Source: Treponema brennaborense (GTDB lineage: Bacteria; Spirochaetota; Spirochaetia; Treponematales; Treponemataceae). Taken from it: DNA of 64,000 nucleotides. Positions 45,717-54,694 of the stretch are shown here, in pieces (the first letter of the stretch is position 1; each line of letters starts with the position of its first letter). Position numbers and translations under genes: made by a program. The stretch spans positions 124,001 to 188,000 of the forward strand of contig JAMPCJ010000003.1 of NCBI GenBank assembly GCA_023666275.1, written 5' to 3'. The notes under the pieces were generated by a model. The model worked only from the letters and a program-made list of their open reading frames with translations. It ran no database searches and was not told the DNA's origin.

Positions 45717-47366
45717 TTATTTGAATGTTATTTCCAGCAGAGATACGTCGTCATCAAATTGACCGTTTTTGCTTAATGTTTCAATGCGCCGAACAAACTG
45801 CAGACAAGTTTCATTCGCTGTTTGGCTGTGCTTTTTCAGTTCCGTAAAAAATGTGTCCTGCGCCATCATGCAGCCGTTTTTGTCTTGGATTTCGAAAATA
45901 CCGTCGCTGAATACATATAATTTCGAGTCGGGCGGTATGTCGCGTTCATCGTTTTTGTATATGAAATCTTCGTCCGCGCCGATTATTGCGCCGTTCGTAG
46001 ATATTTTTTCGGCTTCCGCAGACGGAAAGAACAAAAATGCCGGCGGCGAACCTGCGCTTGAAAACCTGAGTTTTCTCGATGCTATATCGTATACGCCGTA
46101 CCATACTGTGAAAAACATATTGTTCTGACTTTCCATATCAAAAGTTCTGTTCAGTTCCATAAGTATTTCCGCGGGATTTGAAAAATCCGCATTGCGCAGC
46201 AACCGATGTTTCAGCAAATTCATGATAGTAACGGAATACAAAGAAGCTCCGAGACCGTGTCCGCTTACATCGAGCAAATACAAATATGTTTCCGTATTGG
46301 ACAGCATTCCGTAGCCGAATATATCGCCGCCGAGCTCGATTGACGGCAAAAACGCCCAGTCGATTGTCAGCGATTTCGAGGAAATCCGCGGCGGCAGCAG
46401 CGCCGTAACATATTCGGACGCCATGCGGAATTCTTTTGCGATGCTGTGCCGGTCAATTTCAAGCGCACGCATATACAGCTGCTGATAATAACCGCTTCTG
46501 TGCCAAACCGATATCGACTGAATTCTTGAAAAAAGCAATTCAAGACTGCGCCCCGGCGAAAAATAATCTATTGCAGAATTTTTCAAAAAACGCATGGCAA
46601 TTTCGTCGGAATATGTGTCGCCGCAGACAATATACGGCAGCATTTCCAGTTCGGGAGTCTGCATCATTTTCAAATATGCCGCGTAACTTTGTTCGTACTT
46701 GCTGCCGCAGTCGTAACAGATAAAATATATATCAAGCTGTTCGGCTGTTTTATTCAGAGAATCGTTTTGTGTGAGCACGATTGTTCTGAATCCCGCTTTC
46801 GTAAAGAGCGGACGCAGGAGCGCCGATGATTTTCCGTTTTCGCCCATAATGACAATGTTGCCTGCCGCCGCATGGGATGCGCGGGTATCCGCCGAAAAAT
46901 ATTGGGCAACCGGAGTGTCAAGCTGATTCTGCAAATTATCAACCGATATGCCGGAAGCGGCTTCTGTCGTAATGCCGAAAATCTGCTTGCAGTACGCTGT
47001 CAATTCTGCCGTAAGCCGCGAAATTGTTTGCCGCAAATAATTGATGTTATTTCTGGCATCCGGCGGCAGCTCGATGTCTTCGGGAATCTGCACGGGAATA
47101 TCGTTCAGTCTGAATCGTATGATATAACAGCGGCGGGAAAGTTCTTCACGCACGGCTTCTTCGAAAATTTTTGTATCCGGAGGAACTTGCACGGCTGCCG
47201 CAATAATGCGCCGTATTTCCGCTGCTTCGGAAATAACCGGCAAGACGTAATTTGCAAGATCAATAAGTTTCAGCAGCAATGCATCTGTGTACAAAATTTC
47301 CGTGCACGCGGAAATGTGATGCGCCAGCAGCTGAAGTTTCATTTGCAAAGCAGGTGTAATATGCAT
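45717..47366 (-). CDS. SpoIIE/RsbU-type PP2C phosphatase with a receiver-like N-terminal part
   Basis: A 549-residue protein. The C-terminal half is a PP2C/SpoIIE phosphatase with metal-binding aspartates in IELGGDIFGYG, LLDVSGHGLGA, FSDGIFE and FDDDVSLLEI. The segment about 165-285 has the alternating pattern of a CheY-like receiver (GNIVIMGENGKSSALLRPLF, then IYFICYDC and LPYIVCGDTY), but the phospho-acceptor aspartate position is not clearly kept. The first 160 residues are a helical region I do not recognise. The enzyme probably dephosphorylates a STAS protein such as that at 40911-41462. AAAGGAG precedes the ATG at an unusual distance of about 12 bases. Confidence 0.88.
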   Translation of the reverse strand: MHITPALQMKLQLLAHHISACTEILYTDALLLKLIDLANYVLPVISEAAEIRRIIAAAVQVPPDTKIFEEAVREELSRRCYIIRFRLNDIPVQIPEDIELPPDARNNINYLRQTISRLTAELTAYCKQIFGITTEAASGISVDNLQNQLDTPVAQYFSADTRASHAAAGNIVIMGENGKSSALLRPLFTKAGFRTIVLTQNDSLNKTAEQLDIYFICYDCGSKYEQSYAAYLKMMQTPELEMLPYIVCGDTYSDEIAMRFLKNSAIDYFSPGRSLELLFSRIQSISVWHRSGYYQQLYMRALEIDRHSIAKEFRMASEYVTALLPPRISSKSLTIDWAFLPSIELGGDIFGYGMLSNTETYLYLLDVSGHGLGASLYSVTIMNLLKHRLLRNADFSNPAEILMELNRTFDMESQNNMFFTVWYGVYDIASRKLRFSSAGSPPAFLFFPSAEAEKISTNGAIIGADEDFIYKNDERDIPPDSKLYVFSDGIFEIQDKNGCMMAQDTFFTELKKHSQTANETCLQFVRRIETLSKNGQFDDDVSLLEITFK

Positions 47367-47420
47367 TTAAAACGGATACTCCTTTATTATACACGGCAAA
47401 GTCTTTGCAGGAAAAATGCA

Positions 47421-48734
47421 TCAAGCGTTCTCGAATAAAGAAAGCAGCTGTGCGACGGCATCCTTTTCCGCTGGCAATGTTTTTGCCGGCGTTTCCTTTG
47501 CATATAAACGTTCCAATTCTTTCGGCAGAACAGGGGTTTCTCCGCACCAATGCCGAATCGTTTCCGATTGAAGCGCCGGATGATCGCGGGAAATGAGCAC
47601 AACGGAACCGTCATCGTCTTCCACAAGTTTTTTTCGTTTGCGCGCCGCGGCGTATGCTTTTGCCGTCTGCGGATCGATGAACTGTCCGTATTTTTTGAAA
47701 AAATCCTGCATGGCTGCTGTTTGTTCCTGCGGCGAAATATCTGCCGGAAATACCAAGCCTTTTAAAATGGCGGGATTTGCACAGAATATTTCTTCGAGCC
47801 GTTCTATGTTTGACGGGGTTGCCGGATCCGCCGCTCCGCGGCTGCGCAATTGAATAATTGAATCCAGCACGCAGCATTTTCCGAAAGCGTCAACGGTGAG
47901 CGACGGCGTGCAGTCCGTAATAAATCCGGTTACCGGCAGCGAGAATTTCCAGCTGTACAAACCTGCCGTAAGATTTCCGTAATTTCCGGCGGCAAGTGCG
48001 TAAAAAATATCGCCGGGAACCAGGCGTTTTATTCTGGTGAAAGCAAACGTATAAAAAAATGCCTGCGGAAGCAGTCTGCCGATATTGACGGTGTTTGCAA
48101 GCGTCAGGCTGTGTTTTTGCACAAGTTCTTTATCCGCAAATAATTCTCTGACTACACGCGCACAGTCTTGTTCCGTTCCGTTTATTTCTATCGGAAGGAT
48201 ATTGCCTCCGTTTTGCAGACAGTCTTCCGGCGAAAAGCCGCGCAAAGTCCCTTTGCTGTATAACAGCAGCGCTTTTACCCGTTTTTTTCCGCGCAGTGCC
48301 GCTGTAATGCAGGAGCCGGTTTCTCCGTTTGTCGATGTAACGATAAGCGCGTTTTTATCCGCAAGCAAAAGAATGTGTTCCATGCAGGAAGCAAGATACG
48401 ACACACCGAAATCTTTATGGCAGCCGGTTGCACCGTGAAATAATTCGAGCACAAAAAGCCGGTCATCAAGCTGTTTTAAGACCGGACTGAACGGAAACGC
48501 ACGGGTTGCAATGTATTCCGAAACAATCGGGCTGAATTCTTCCTGCAGCAGTGCAGATGTAAGCGCGCCGGCTATGGATGTAAAAGGCGTGTTTTCGTCC
48601 ATGTGCATAATCCAGGGACGCAGATTTTCCTCATGCGCGGGAACGTACAATCCGCCGTCGTCGGACATGCAATTGAGAATTGCTTGTGAAAAAGATATTT
48701 TTTTTTCCGCATTCCGCGTGCTGACAAACTGCAC
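47421..48734 (-). CDS. thrC: Threonine synthase
   Basis: A 437-residue PLP enzyme that converts O-phosphohomoserine to threonine. The PLP-binding lysine lies in FHGATGCHKDFGVSYLA, where FHGPTLAFKDF is common; the phosphate-binding and central glycine-rich segments (SGTNGETGS-like, here TSTNGETGS, and YALAAGNYGNL) follow. It opens MQFVSTRNAEKKISFSQAIL, the usual N-terminus. The start is GTG at 48734, supported by CGGAGG upstream. It shares homoserine metabolism with metA but lies 39 kb away. The nearby DUF2156 gene is in the same direction, with 69 bp between them. Confidence 0.94.
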   Translation of the reverse strand: MQFVSTRNAEKKISFSQAILNCMSDDGGLYVPAHEENLRPWIMHMDENTPFTSIAGALTSALLQEEFSPIVSEYIATRAFPFSPVLKQLDDRLFVLELFHGATGCHKDFGVSYLASCMEHILLLADKNALIVTSTNGETGSCITAALRGKKRVKALLLYSKGTLRGFSPEDCLQNGGNILPIEINGTEQDCARVVRELFADKELVQKHSLTLANTVNIGRLLPQAFFYTFAFTRIKRLVPGDIFYALAAGNYGNLTAGLYSWKFSLPVTGFITDCTPSLTVDAFGKCCVLDSIIQLRSRGAADPATPSNIERLEEIFCANPAILKGLVFPADISPQEQTAAMQDFFKKYGQFIDPQTAKAYAAARKRKKLVEDDDGSVVLISRDHPALQSETIRHWCGETPVLPKELERLYAKETPAKTLPAEKDAVAQLLSLFENA

Positions 48735-48803
48735 AAGCGCCTCCGTTGCAATTATTTTATCATATTTATAAAGAAAAATTTCAATTTTAAAATTAAATTT
48801 TTT

Positions 48804-49712
48804 TCAAATCATTTGTACCTTGTATTTTTTTATAAACCGATCCGGACGATATGTTTCTTTTGCCTGCCGCAATCCGGGATCATCGAGATCCTGTTCTCGG
48901 TTGATATATCGGACAGTTTCCGGCAATGCCGATGCTGCCGCGCAGTTTATGAATTGGTAAATTCCGTTATATCCGGGAACGCATTTTTCAAAATGAGTAA
49001 AAAAACACGAGCCGTCTGCGGACAATTCCCCGATTGAAATGCCCGCCGGCTTTCCGTCCGCATATACGCAAATGCCGGACTGCATGCCGCTTTTGACAAG
49101 GTTAATGGCTTCTCCGCACGGCTGATAATCGTCGGAAGTATCCGGATGCGCCGCTTTATGTGCTTCGTGCCATGAATCGAGCACGAAATGCGCGTCCGCA
49201 ATCAATTGCCCGCTGCTGCCGGTGTCCAATTTTTTTACTTCGGATGAATATAAACTGTTAAATGCGTGTATTTTATTTCTTTTTTTGTGAAACGCTCTTC
49301 CGGAAAGTTCCGCCAGCTGCTGCCGAGTATAAACGTAGTCGGAACTGCCGCGCAGGAACTCAACGGAAAACACCGTCGGATCAAGCATATCCGCCTGCTT
49401 TTGGCTGACGGCATCCCAGTATGCTTCGGGCAGTGCGCCGAAAACGGATTGAATAATATTGTCCGCAGGAACGATTTCCGGCACATAAAAAAACGGACAG
49501 GGATTTTTGCCGCGGATGATATAAAACGGGTTTTCGTTTGCAGGCAGCGGGATGCGTGCAATTTCGTACTGAAATTGCTTTTGATGAATCAGTAAACCAG
49601 AAAATGTAAATTCGGATATGCCGTCCGTGAGTTTCGTAAAAAACGGGTGCAGTTCATTTTTCATGTCCGCGGAAATCGGCGCGAATTCCGGAAAAAACGG
49701 GATGCTTTGCAT
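48804..49712 (-). CDS. DUF2156 (LPG synthase C-terminal-like) protein
   Basis: A 302-residue protein of the DUF2156 family, related to the catalytic C-terminal domain of lysyl-phosphatidylglycerol synthase and to GNAT-fold aminoacyl transferases. The recognised parts are DYVYTRQQLAELSGRAFHKK, KRNKIHAFN and a C-terminal YINREQDLDDPGLRQAKE followed by RPDRFIKKYKV. No membrane domain is present, so it is a free-standing soluble form. The ATG at 49712 gives the normal N-terminus; the frame extends 32 residues upstream into the ArsR promoter region. Confidence 0.85.
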   Translation of the reverse strand: MQSIPFFPEFAPISADMKNELHPFFTKLTDGISEFTFSGLLIHQKQFQYEIARIPLPANENPFYIIRGKNPCPFFYVPEIVPADNIIQSVFGALPEAYWDAVSQKQADMLDPTVFSVEFLRGSSDYVYTRQQLAELSGRAFHKKRNKIHAFNSLYSSEVKKLDTGSSGQLIADAHFVLDSWHEAHKAAHPDTSDDYQPCGEAINLVKSGMQSGICVYADGKPAGISIGELSADGSCFFTHFEKCVPGYNGIYQFINCAAASALPETVRYINREQDLDDPGLRQAKETYRPDRFIKKYKVQMI

Positions 49713-49759
49713 ATATGCAAAAATACTCTTTTTTTTGGGGAAAGTCAAAAAAATCCGTA

Positions 49760-49820
49760 TTGACAGAATTGAATAACTTGATATATAAATATATGAACAT
49801 TTATTCATTTGTTTATATAT
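49760..49820 (+). promoter_or_regulatory. Metal-sensor promoter and 40-bp palindromic operator
   Basis: A perfect -35, TTGACA (49760-49765), is followed by -10 candidates TATATA or TATAAA (49782-49789). These lie inside an imperfect palindrome at 49781-49820 in which 16 of 19 positions per arm match around a central TT. Its core is ATGAACA-TT-TATTCAT, the 12-2-12 form bound by SmtB/CzrA-type ArsR repressors. Binding here would block the promoter, so the two genes downstream should be autorepressed and released by metal. Confidence 0.75.
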
Positions 49821-49888
49821 TTATTGCTGTGAACTGCGCACTGTTTCGGCGGAAGTTTGCTCGGCAGTATTTTTGCAAGGAGGTATCG

Positions 49889-50212
49889 GTGAATCAAAAT
49901 TATTCGGCTTTGGAAATAGATGAGGATTTATTGTTCGAGCTGGCGGAATTTTTTAAGGTGTTCGGAGATTCGACACGCATCAGACTTTTGTATGCGCTTC
50001 TTTCGGGAGAAAAAAATGTTTCCGAGCTTGCTTCCGATATTGAAGCAAGCCAGTCCGCCGTATCGCATCAGCTGCGGGTGCTCAAGTCGGCGCGTCTTGT
50101 CCGCTTTCGGCGCGACGGCAAAGAAATTCGGTACGCATTAAATGACGGACATATAGAAAGCATCCTTGCCACAGGCATGGAACATATTACGGAAGGAGGT
50201 TCCAATGAATAA
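49889..50212 (+). CDS. ArsR/SmtB-family metal-sensing repressor
   Basis: A 107-residue winged-helix repressor. The recognition region is SELASDIEASQSAVSHQLRVLKSARLVRFRR. The C-terminal helix carries D86, H88, H99 and E102, spaced as in the alpha-5 zinc site of SmtB (Asp, His, His, Glu), so zinc, cadmium or cobalt is the likely inducer. There is no alpha-3 CxC pair. The start is GTG at 49889 with AAGGAGG five bases before it; an upstream ATG in frame would extend it by 58 residues through the operator and is rejected. It overlaps the ATPase gene by eight bases. Confidence 0.93.
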   Translation: MNQNYSALEIDEDLLFELAEFFKVFGDSTRIRLLYALLSGEKNVSELASDIEASQSAVSHQLRVLKSARLVRFRRDGKEIRYALNDGHIESILATGMEHITEGGSNE

Positions 50213-52415
50213 CCGCAAAGATAAAGAGCAGGCAGGCGCCGCGCCGGCGGCTTCTGCAAATGCAGCGAACGCTGTCTGCATCGATAATCACAATCACGCT
50301 GTTCATGAGCATAAACATGAACACGAACATGAGCATCACCATGAGCACAAGCACGGCTGCTGCGGGCATTGCTGCCATGACGGCGGCGAGCATGAAGAGT
50401 CGCTGAAAACAAAATGCATTCGTTTGATATGTGTTGCCGTATTGTTTGCGGCGGCTGTATGTGCTCCGAATTTTCCGCTTGCCGAAAAATCGGCGGCGGT
50501 ATTGAAAATCGTGCTGTTTGCGGCAGCCTATCTTGCCGCCGGCGGCGATGTGCTTTTGAATGCGGCAAAAAACATTATTCACGGGGAAATATTCGACGAG
50601 AATTTCTTAATGTGCATTGCGACGCTCGGCGCGTTTGCGATCGGCGAATATCCGGAATGCATCGGTGTTATGGTGTTTTATCAGATAGGCGAGGCATTCC
50701 AAGATTATGCGGTAGGAAAATCCCGCAAATCCGTTGCGGCTTTAATGGATATACGGCCTGATACGGCGCATATTGTCCGCGGGGACACAGAAGAAACTAT
50801 CGCGGCGGAAAAAATCTGTGCCGGCGATATTGTCCGCGTGCATCCGGGGGAACGCGTGCCGGCTGACGGAACAATTATTTCCGGAGAGTCTTTTATTGAC
50901 GCCTCATCGCTTACCGGCGAAAGCGTGCCGTTCCGCGCGGGCATCGGGAATTCGGTATTGAGCGGTTATATTAACGGCGGCGGCGTTCTCACGGTGAAAA
51001 TAGAAAAACCTTATGCGGAATCGACAGCTTCCAAAATTCTCGAACTGACGGAACATGCCGCTTCACGGAAAGCTTCGGTCGAAAAATTCATCACGCGTTT
51101 TGCCCGCTATTATACGCCCGCGGTTTGTGCGGCTGCACTGATTATTGCGGTCGTGCCTCCGCTGTACGCGATAATAACAGGCGCGGCAGGCGAAGCGTAT
51201 TCCGCGCTGTTTTCGGCATGGATGTACCGCGCGCTGGTATTTCTTGTTGTGTCGTGTCCGTGCGCGCTTGTTATTTCCGTTCCGCTTAGCTTTTTCGGCG
51301 GAATCGGCGCTGCGTCCCGCAACGGCATCCTGATAAAAGGAAGCAGTTATTTGGAACTGCTTGCAAAAGCGGGCATTGCCGTATTTGACAAAACAGGAAC
51401 TCTTACGAAAGGCGAATTCGAAGTAACCATGACGCATGTTGCGGAAGGCTGCGGCATGACTGCGGCTGAACTTCGCGCCGTTGCCGCGCATGTCGAATAT
51501 TATTCATCGCATCCGGTTTCCGTTTCGCTGAAAAAAGCGCATATCAACGATGCCGCTGCCGGACTGTCCGAAAATGCTTCGGAAGCAGCTGTTCCCGAAT
51601 GCTGCAAAAACAATGTACTTTCCGATGTATCGGAAATTGCGGGATGCGGGATAAAAGGATGCCTTAACGGCAGAAATATTCTTGCCGGAAACAGCAGACT
51701 GATGGAATCGCATCATGTAGATGGATTTTCTTGTGAAAAAACATGCGCGGAATGTGCCGAAAACGGCGGTTCCGGCAGCAAAGGAACCGTCGTGCATGTT
51801 GCGGTAGACGGACAATACGCAGGACATATCGTCATTTCGGATACGATTAAGCCTGATGCCGCCGCCGCGCTTGCCGAGCTGAAAAAAGCGGGCATCAAAA
51901 AAACCGTAATCCTGACGGGCGATTCGCAAAAGGCGGCGGAAGAAACGGCAGCTGCTGCCGGTGCCGACGAAATATGCGCGGAACTGCTTCCCGACGGAAA
52001 AGTGGAACAATTGGAACGGCTGTACAAAGAACTGCCGTCCGGAATGTCCTTAATTTTCACAGGGGACGGCATAAATGACGCGCCGGTTCTTGCCCGCGCT
52101 GATGTCGGAATTGCTATGGGCGCGCTCGGCAGTGATGCCGCGATAGAAGCCGCCGATGTCGTTATCATGGATGATAAGCTTTCCGGAATTGCGGAATCTG
52201 TACGTATCGCACGCCGCACGGTAAAAATTGCCCGGCAGAATATTGTGTTTTCTCTCGGAGTAAAAGCCGTGATTCTTATTGCGGGCGCTGCCGGTATAGC
52301 CGGCATGTGGGCTGCCGTAGTCGGGGATGTCGGCGTTTCGCTGCTTGCAACGTTGAATGCTATGCGGGTTCTGCGATTCCGCGGAACGCGTGAAAAAGCC
52401 AAAGCAGCTGCATGA
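50205..52415 (+). CDS. P1B-type heavy-metal ATPase, zinc/cadmium exporter (ZntA/CadA-like)
   Basis: A 736-residue inner-membrane pump. The N-terminus has no HMA ferredoxin-like domain. It is instead a histidine-rich stretch, roughly residues 25-65, with about 20 His plus a CCGHCC cluster that may bind metal. Then follow the transmembrane helices with the CPC motif (VVSCPCALVISV), the actuator TGE in SSLTGESVPF, the phosphorylation site DKTGTLTKGE, and GDGINDAPVLARADVGIAMG. The late helix aspartate (GDVGVSLLATLNAMRVL) fits zinc/cadmium specificity. AAGGAGG precedes the ATG. Expression should be controlled by the repressor encoded just upstream. Confidence 0.94.
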   Translation: MNNRKDKEQAGAAPAASANAANAVCIDNHNHAVHEHKHEHEHEHHHEHKHGCCGHCCHDGGEHEESLKTKCIRLICVAVLFAAAVCAPNFPLAEKSAAVLKIVLFAAAYLAAGGDVLLNAAKNIIHGEIFDENFLMCIATLGAFAIGEYPECIGVMVFYQIGEAFQDYAVGKSRKSVAALMDIRPDTAHIVRGDTEETIAAEKICAGDIVRVHPGERVPADGTIISGESFIDASSLTGESVPFRAGIGNSVLSGYINGGGVLTVKIEKPYAESTASKILELTEHAASRKASVEKFITRFARYYTPAVCAAALIIAVVPPLYAIITGAAGEAYSALFSAWMYRALVFLVVSCPCALVISVPLSFFGGIGAASRNGILIKGSSYLELLAKAGIAVFDKTGTLTKGEFEVTMTHVAEGCGMTAAELRAVAAHVEYYSSHPVSVSLKKAHINDAAAGLSENASEAAVPECCKNNVLSDVSEIAGCGIKGCLNGRNILAGNSRLMESHHVDGFSCEKTCAECAENGGSGSKGTVVHVAVDGQYAGHIVISDTIKPDAAAALAELKKAGIKKTVILTGDSQKAAEETAAAAGADEICAELLPDGKVEQLERLYKELPSGMSLIFTGDGINDAPVLARADVGIAMGALGSDAAIEAADVVIMDDKLSGIAESVRIARRTVKIARQNIVFSLGVKAVILIAGAAGIAGMWAAVVGDVGVSLLATLNAMRVLRFRGTREKAKAAA

Positions 52416-52498
52416 TTTATGATTTATGATTTATGCGCATATAATTATTTCGGCGTTTTCCGTTAAAAGGAATTCCGTTCGGAAAATTATATGCGCAT
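52413..52498. repeat. Tandem TGATTTA repeat followed by a 14-bp inverted repeat
   Basis: Three copies of TGATTTA start within the ATPase stop codon. They are followed by ATGCGCATATAATT (52433-52446), whose exact reverse complement occurs at 52485-52498, with 38 bases between. The inverted repeat lies in the gap between the converging ATPase and thioredoxin genes. It may act as a terminator, although it has no T-run, or be a remnant of a small mobile element. Confidence 0.6.
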
Positions 52499-52515
52499 TG
52501 ATTTGCGGCGCTGCT

Positions 52516-52824
52516 TTAATTGAACATGGCAAGAATTTCTTCTTTTTGTTTTGCACCGACGGCTTGATTCACGATTTTTCCTGCTTTAAATACAAACAAT
52601 GCCGGAATGCTCATGATGTTGTATTCTGCCGCAAGTGCTTCCTCCTCATCGACATTTACTTTGCCCGCTTTTAATTCCGGGTGTTCTTCTGCGATTTCAT
52701 CGATAACCGGCGCCGTCATTCTGCACGGACCGCACCAAGATGCCCAAAAATCCACAAGGACCGGTTTATCGGATTCCAGAACTTCTTTTTGAAAATTCTG
52801 CTTTGTCAACGTAATTACAGCCAT
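52516..52824 (-). CDS. trxA: Thioredoxin
   Basis: A 102-residue cytoplasmic thioredoxin that reduces disulfides in ribonucleotide reductase and other proteins. The active site is WASWCGPCR, and the cis-proline motif is [11 protein letters not shown]. The ATG at 52824 gives [11 protein letters not shown] and has GGGAGA close upstream; a longer frame adds 43 residues of unrelated sequence. It is a single gene that converges on the metal ATPase gene. Confidence 0.97.
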   Translation of the reverse strand: MAVITLTKQNFQKEVLESDKPVLVDFWASWCGPCRMTAPVIDEIAEEHPELKAGKVNVDEEEALAAEYNIMSIPALFVFKAGKIVNQAVGAKQKEEILAMFN

Positions 52825-52990
52825 ATTATTTCTCCCGTTAAAAACAAATAGTTTTTTATGATTAAAATTTCCGCGGAGTAACGCTTTCTTAAAAAATACG
52901 TCGGTTTGCAGAAAAAGTCCAATGCATTTTAATTGTATTTTTATGTACTGCAATTTGCTTTGCGCCGAACCGAAAGAAAACGAAAAGCTT

Positions 52991-54214
52991 TTATTGTCCG
53001 TCGGTCTGCGAATATAAAACGGGAACCGTACAGATTACCGCCCGCACCGGCAGATGATCGGAATACCCGCGCCCGTTGAAAACCGTATACCTGAACGGGG
53101 CACCTGACGACGATACATGTTCTCCCCTGTCCGCCGCCGAAAAATCCGACACGTACACGCCGCTGCCGGTAAAAAAGTGATCTATTTTTTCCCAAGACTG
53201 CCGATACATGTACGAACCCTCGGAAGAAGAATCACTCCAGGGATTATACGCCGGAACAAATATCGGTGTTCCGTCCTCATATCGGGAAAAAGCGGCAAGA
53301 AGCACATTCGGCGGATTGTACGGCGTTTCGCCCGCATTTTTTCTGTCCGCAGTATAAGCCGCAGAAGATGAAAACGGATTGATAATAAATTCACTGATAT
53401 CTTGATTAAAATCCCCGCATGCAACGAATTTATTTCCGTTTTTTTGTTCGCAGAAAAGCTGTTCGGCAAGCATTTGTTCCTGTTTTTTCCGCCATATTTC
53501 CGAGTCCGTGCCGCCCGCTTTTGATTTCCAATGGCACACATACAAAGAAAAAAGGCGGAACCGCGCTCCGTTTTTTTCCGCAAAAACGGTTGTCTTTAAA
53601 AGCGGCCGCATCGGCGGCTGATTTTTGCCGGAACGTACATCAACCTGATGCACGGAGCATTTTCCGAGCGGATAGCGGGAGAGCACCGCGTTGCCGAATA
53701 CGCCGTTCGGTTCTTTGGCAAAACACGAATATCGGTAGGCTTTGCGCGAAGAAGCTTGCTGCGGAAGATAATTGATAATATCCTGAACAACAGAAGCGTT
53801 TTCTATTTCCTGCAGCGCCACAATGTCCGCATCAAGCGCAGTTATGACGCGGCTGATTCTTTCAAGCCGCTGCGAATATTTTTCTTCAGTCCAAGATGTC
53901 TGCGAACCTGAAAAATCTTTATATTCCGTGCCGTCTGCCGCCGCATCGAAAAAAGTCTGTGCATTCCAGCTGGCGACTGAAACGCGCATTTCCGATAATT
54001 CCCGCGGCGCCGCCGTACTTACGGCAATTGCGTCGGGACGGCAGCCGAACAGCAAAAAAAGCAGGAAAAAGACGCTGCTTAAAAATGACGGGAGCGCGAA
54101 ATAAAAACGGAAAGAGCAGCATTTCGCTGATAATGCAGCACGCCGCCGATGTATTGAAATTGTTCCGCCGCGTATGCCGCGGTATTTTTTGCATCCGGTA
54201 TTTGTACGAGTCAT
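52991..54214 (-). CDS. Endonuclease/exonuclease/phosphatase (EEP) family lipoprotein
   Basis: A 407-residue exported protein. A hydrophobic stretch ends in [11 protein letters not shown], a lipobox, though about 40 basic residues precede it, which is long for a signal peptide. The EEP catalytic residues are visible in [38 protein letters not shown] and the terminal YSDHLPV. Members cleave DNA, sphingomyelin or phosphoinositides; here the substrate is unknown. GGAGG lies four bases before the ATG at 54214. Confidence 0.85.
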   Translation of the reverse strand: MTRTNTGCKKYRGIRGGTISIHRRRAALSAKCCSFRFYFALPSFLSSVFFLLFLLFGCRPDAIAVSTAAPRELSEMRVSVASWNAQTFFDAAADGTEYKDFSGSQTSWTEEKYSQRLERISRVITALDADIVALQEIENASVVQDIINYLPQQASSRKAYRYSCFAKEPNGVFGNAVLSRYPLGKCSVHQVDVRSGKNQPPMRPLLKTTVFAEKNGARFRLFSLYVCHWKSKAGGTDSEIWRKKQEQMLAEQLFCEQKNGNKFVACGDFNQDISEFIINPFSSSAAYTADRKNAGETPYNPPNVLLAAFSRYEDGTPIFVPAYNPWSDSSSEGSYMYRQSWEKIDHFFTGSGVYVSDFSAADRGEHVSSSGAPFRYTVFNGRGYSDHLPVRAVICTVPVLYSQTDGQ

Positions 54215-54318
54215 AAAACCTCCGCTTTTATAATAGCCGCGGCAGGTACGTTTTTTTCGAAAATGCAGTGCACTCCGGTTTCCGCGCCCGTTAATTTGCA
54301 TGCAAATTGCATCACGAC

Positions 54319-54347
54319 TTGACAGATATAGTTTTTTCTTGTACCAT
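54319..54347 (+). promoter_or_regulatory. Promoter of tRNA-Gln
   Basis: TTGACA (54319-54324), 17 bp, TACCAT (54342-54347). The tRNA begins 14 bases further on. Confidence 0.65.
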
Positions 54348-54360
54348 AAATTTGTTTTAT

Positions 54361-54431
54361 TCCCCGATTGTGTAATGGTAGCACCTCAGATTCTGGTTCT
54401 GATTGTGGGGGTTCGAATCCTCCTTGGGGAA
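54361..54431 (+). tRNA. tRNA-Gln (anticodon CUG)
   Basis: Cloverleaf of about 71 nt. Acceptor arms TCCCCGA and TTGGGGA pair with one G-T wobble, the anticodon stem TCAGA/TCTGA encloses TTCTGGT with anticodon CTG, and the T-arm GGGGG/CCTCC encloses TTCGAAT. No encoded CCA is seen. Confidence 0.95.
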
Positions 54432-54436
54432 AGAAA

Positions 54437-54466
54437 AGCTGATTCCGATAAAGGAATCGGCTTTTT
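54437..54466 (+). terminator. Intrinsic terminator after tRNA-Gln
   Basis: A ten-base-pair stem with one wobble (AGCTGATTCC against GGAATCGGCT), six-base loop, then a T-run. It should separate tRNA-Gln from tRNA-Glu. Confidence 0.85.
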
Positions 54467-54511
54467 GCTTTTCATAACATTCTGCGCATCGCGGAAGCTT
54501 TAGGCATTTCA

Positions 54512-54583
54512 GGTCCCTTCGTCTATCGGCTAGGACGAAAGATTCTCAATCTTTAAAGACGGGTTCAACTCCCGTAGGGACCG
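54512..54583 (+). tRNA. tRNA-Glu (anticodon CUC)
   Basis: A 72-nt cloverleaf. Acceptor GGTCCCT pairs with AGGGACC, the anticodon stem AAAGA/TCTTT encloses TTCTCAA with anticodon CTC, and the T-loop is TTCAACT. No CCA is encoded. I see no clear promoter in the short gap behind the preceding terminator. Confidence 0.95.
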
Positions 54584-54694
54584 AAAACCGCATATTTTCG
54601 TTCAACACCGATATCAATCAATATACCGGCGGAATTTGCCGATTTCGAAAATCCGATATATATTGAATAGAAATACATTTTACAGGAGATATAT

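Noticed and set aside
49715-49888. N-terminal extension of the ArsR repressor
   Set aside because: It would translate through the operator and promoter; GTG at 49889 has AAGGAGG and gives the normal family length.
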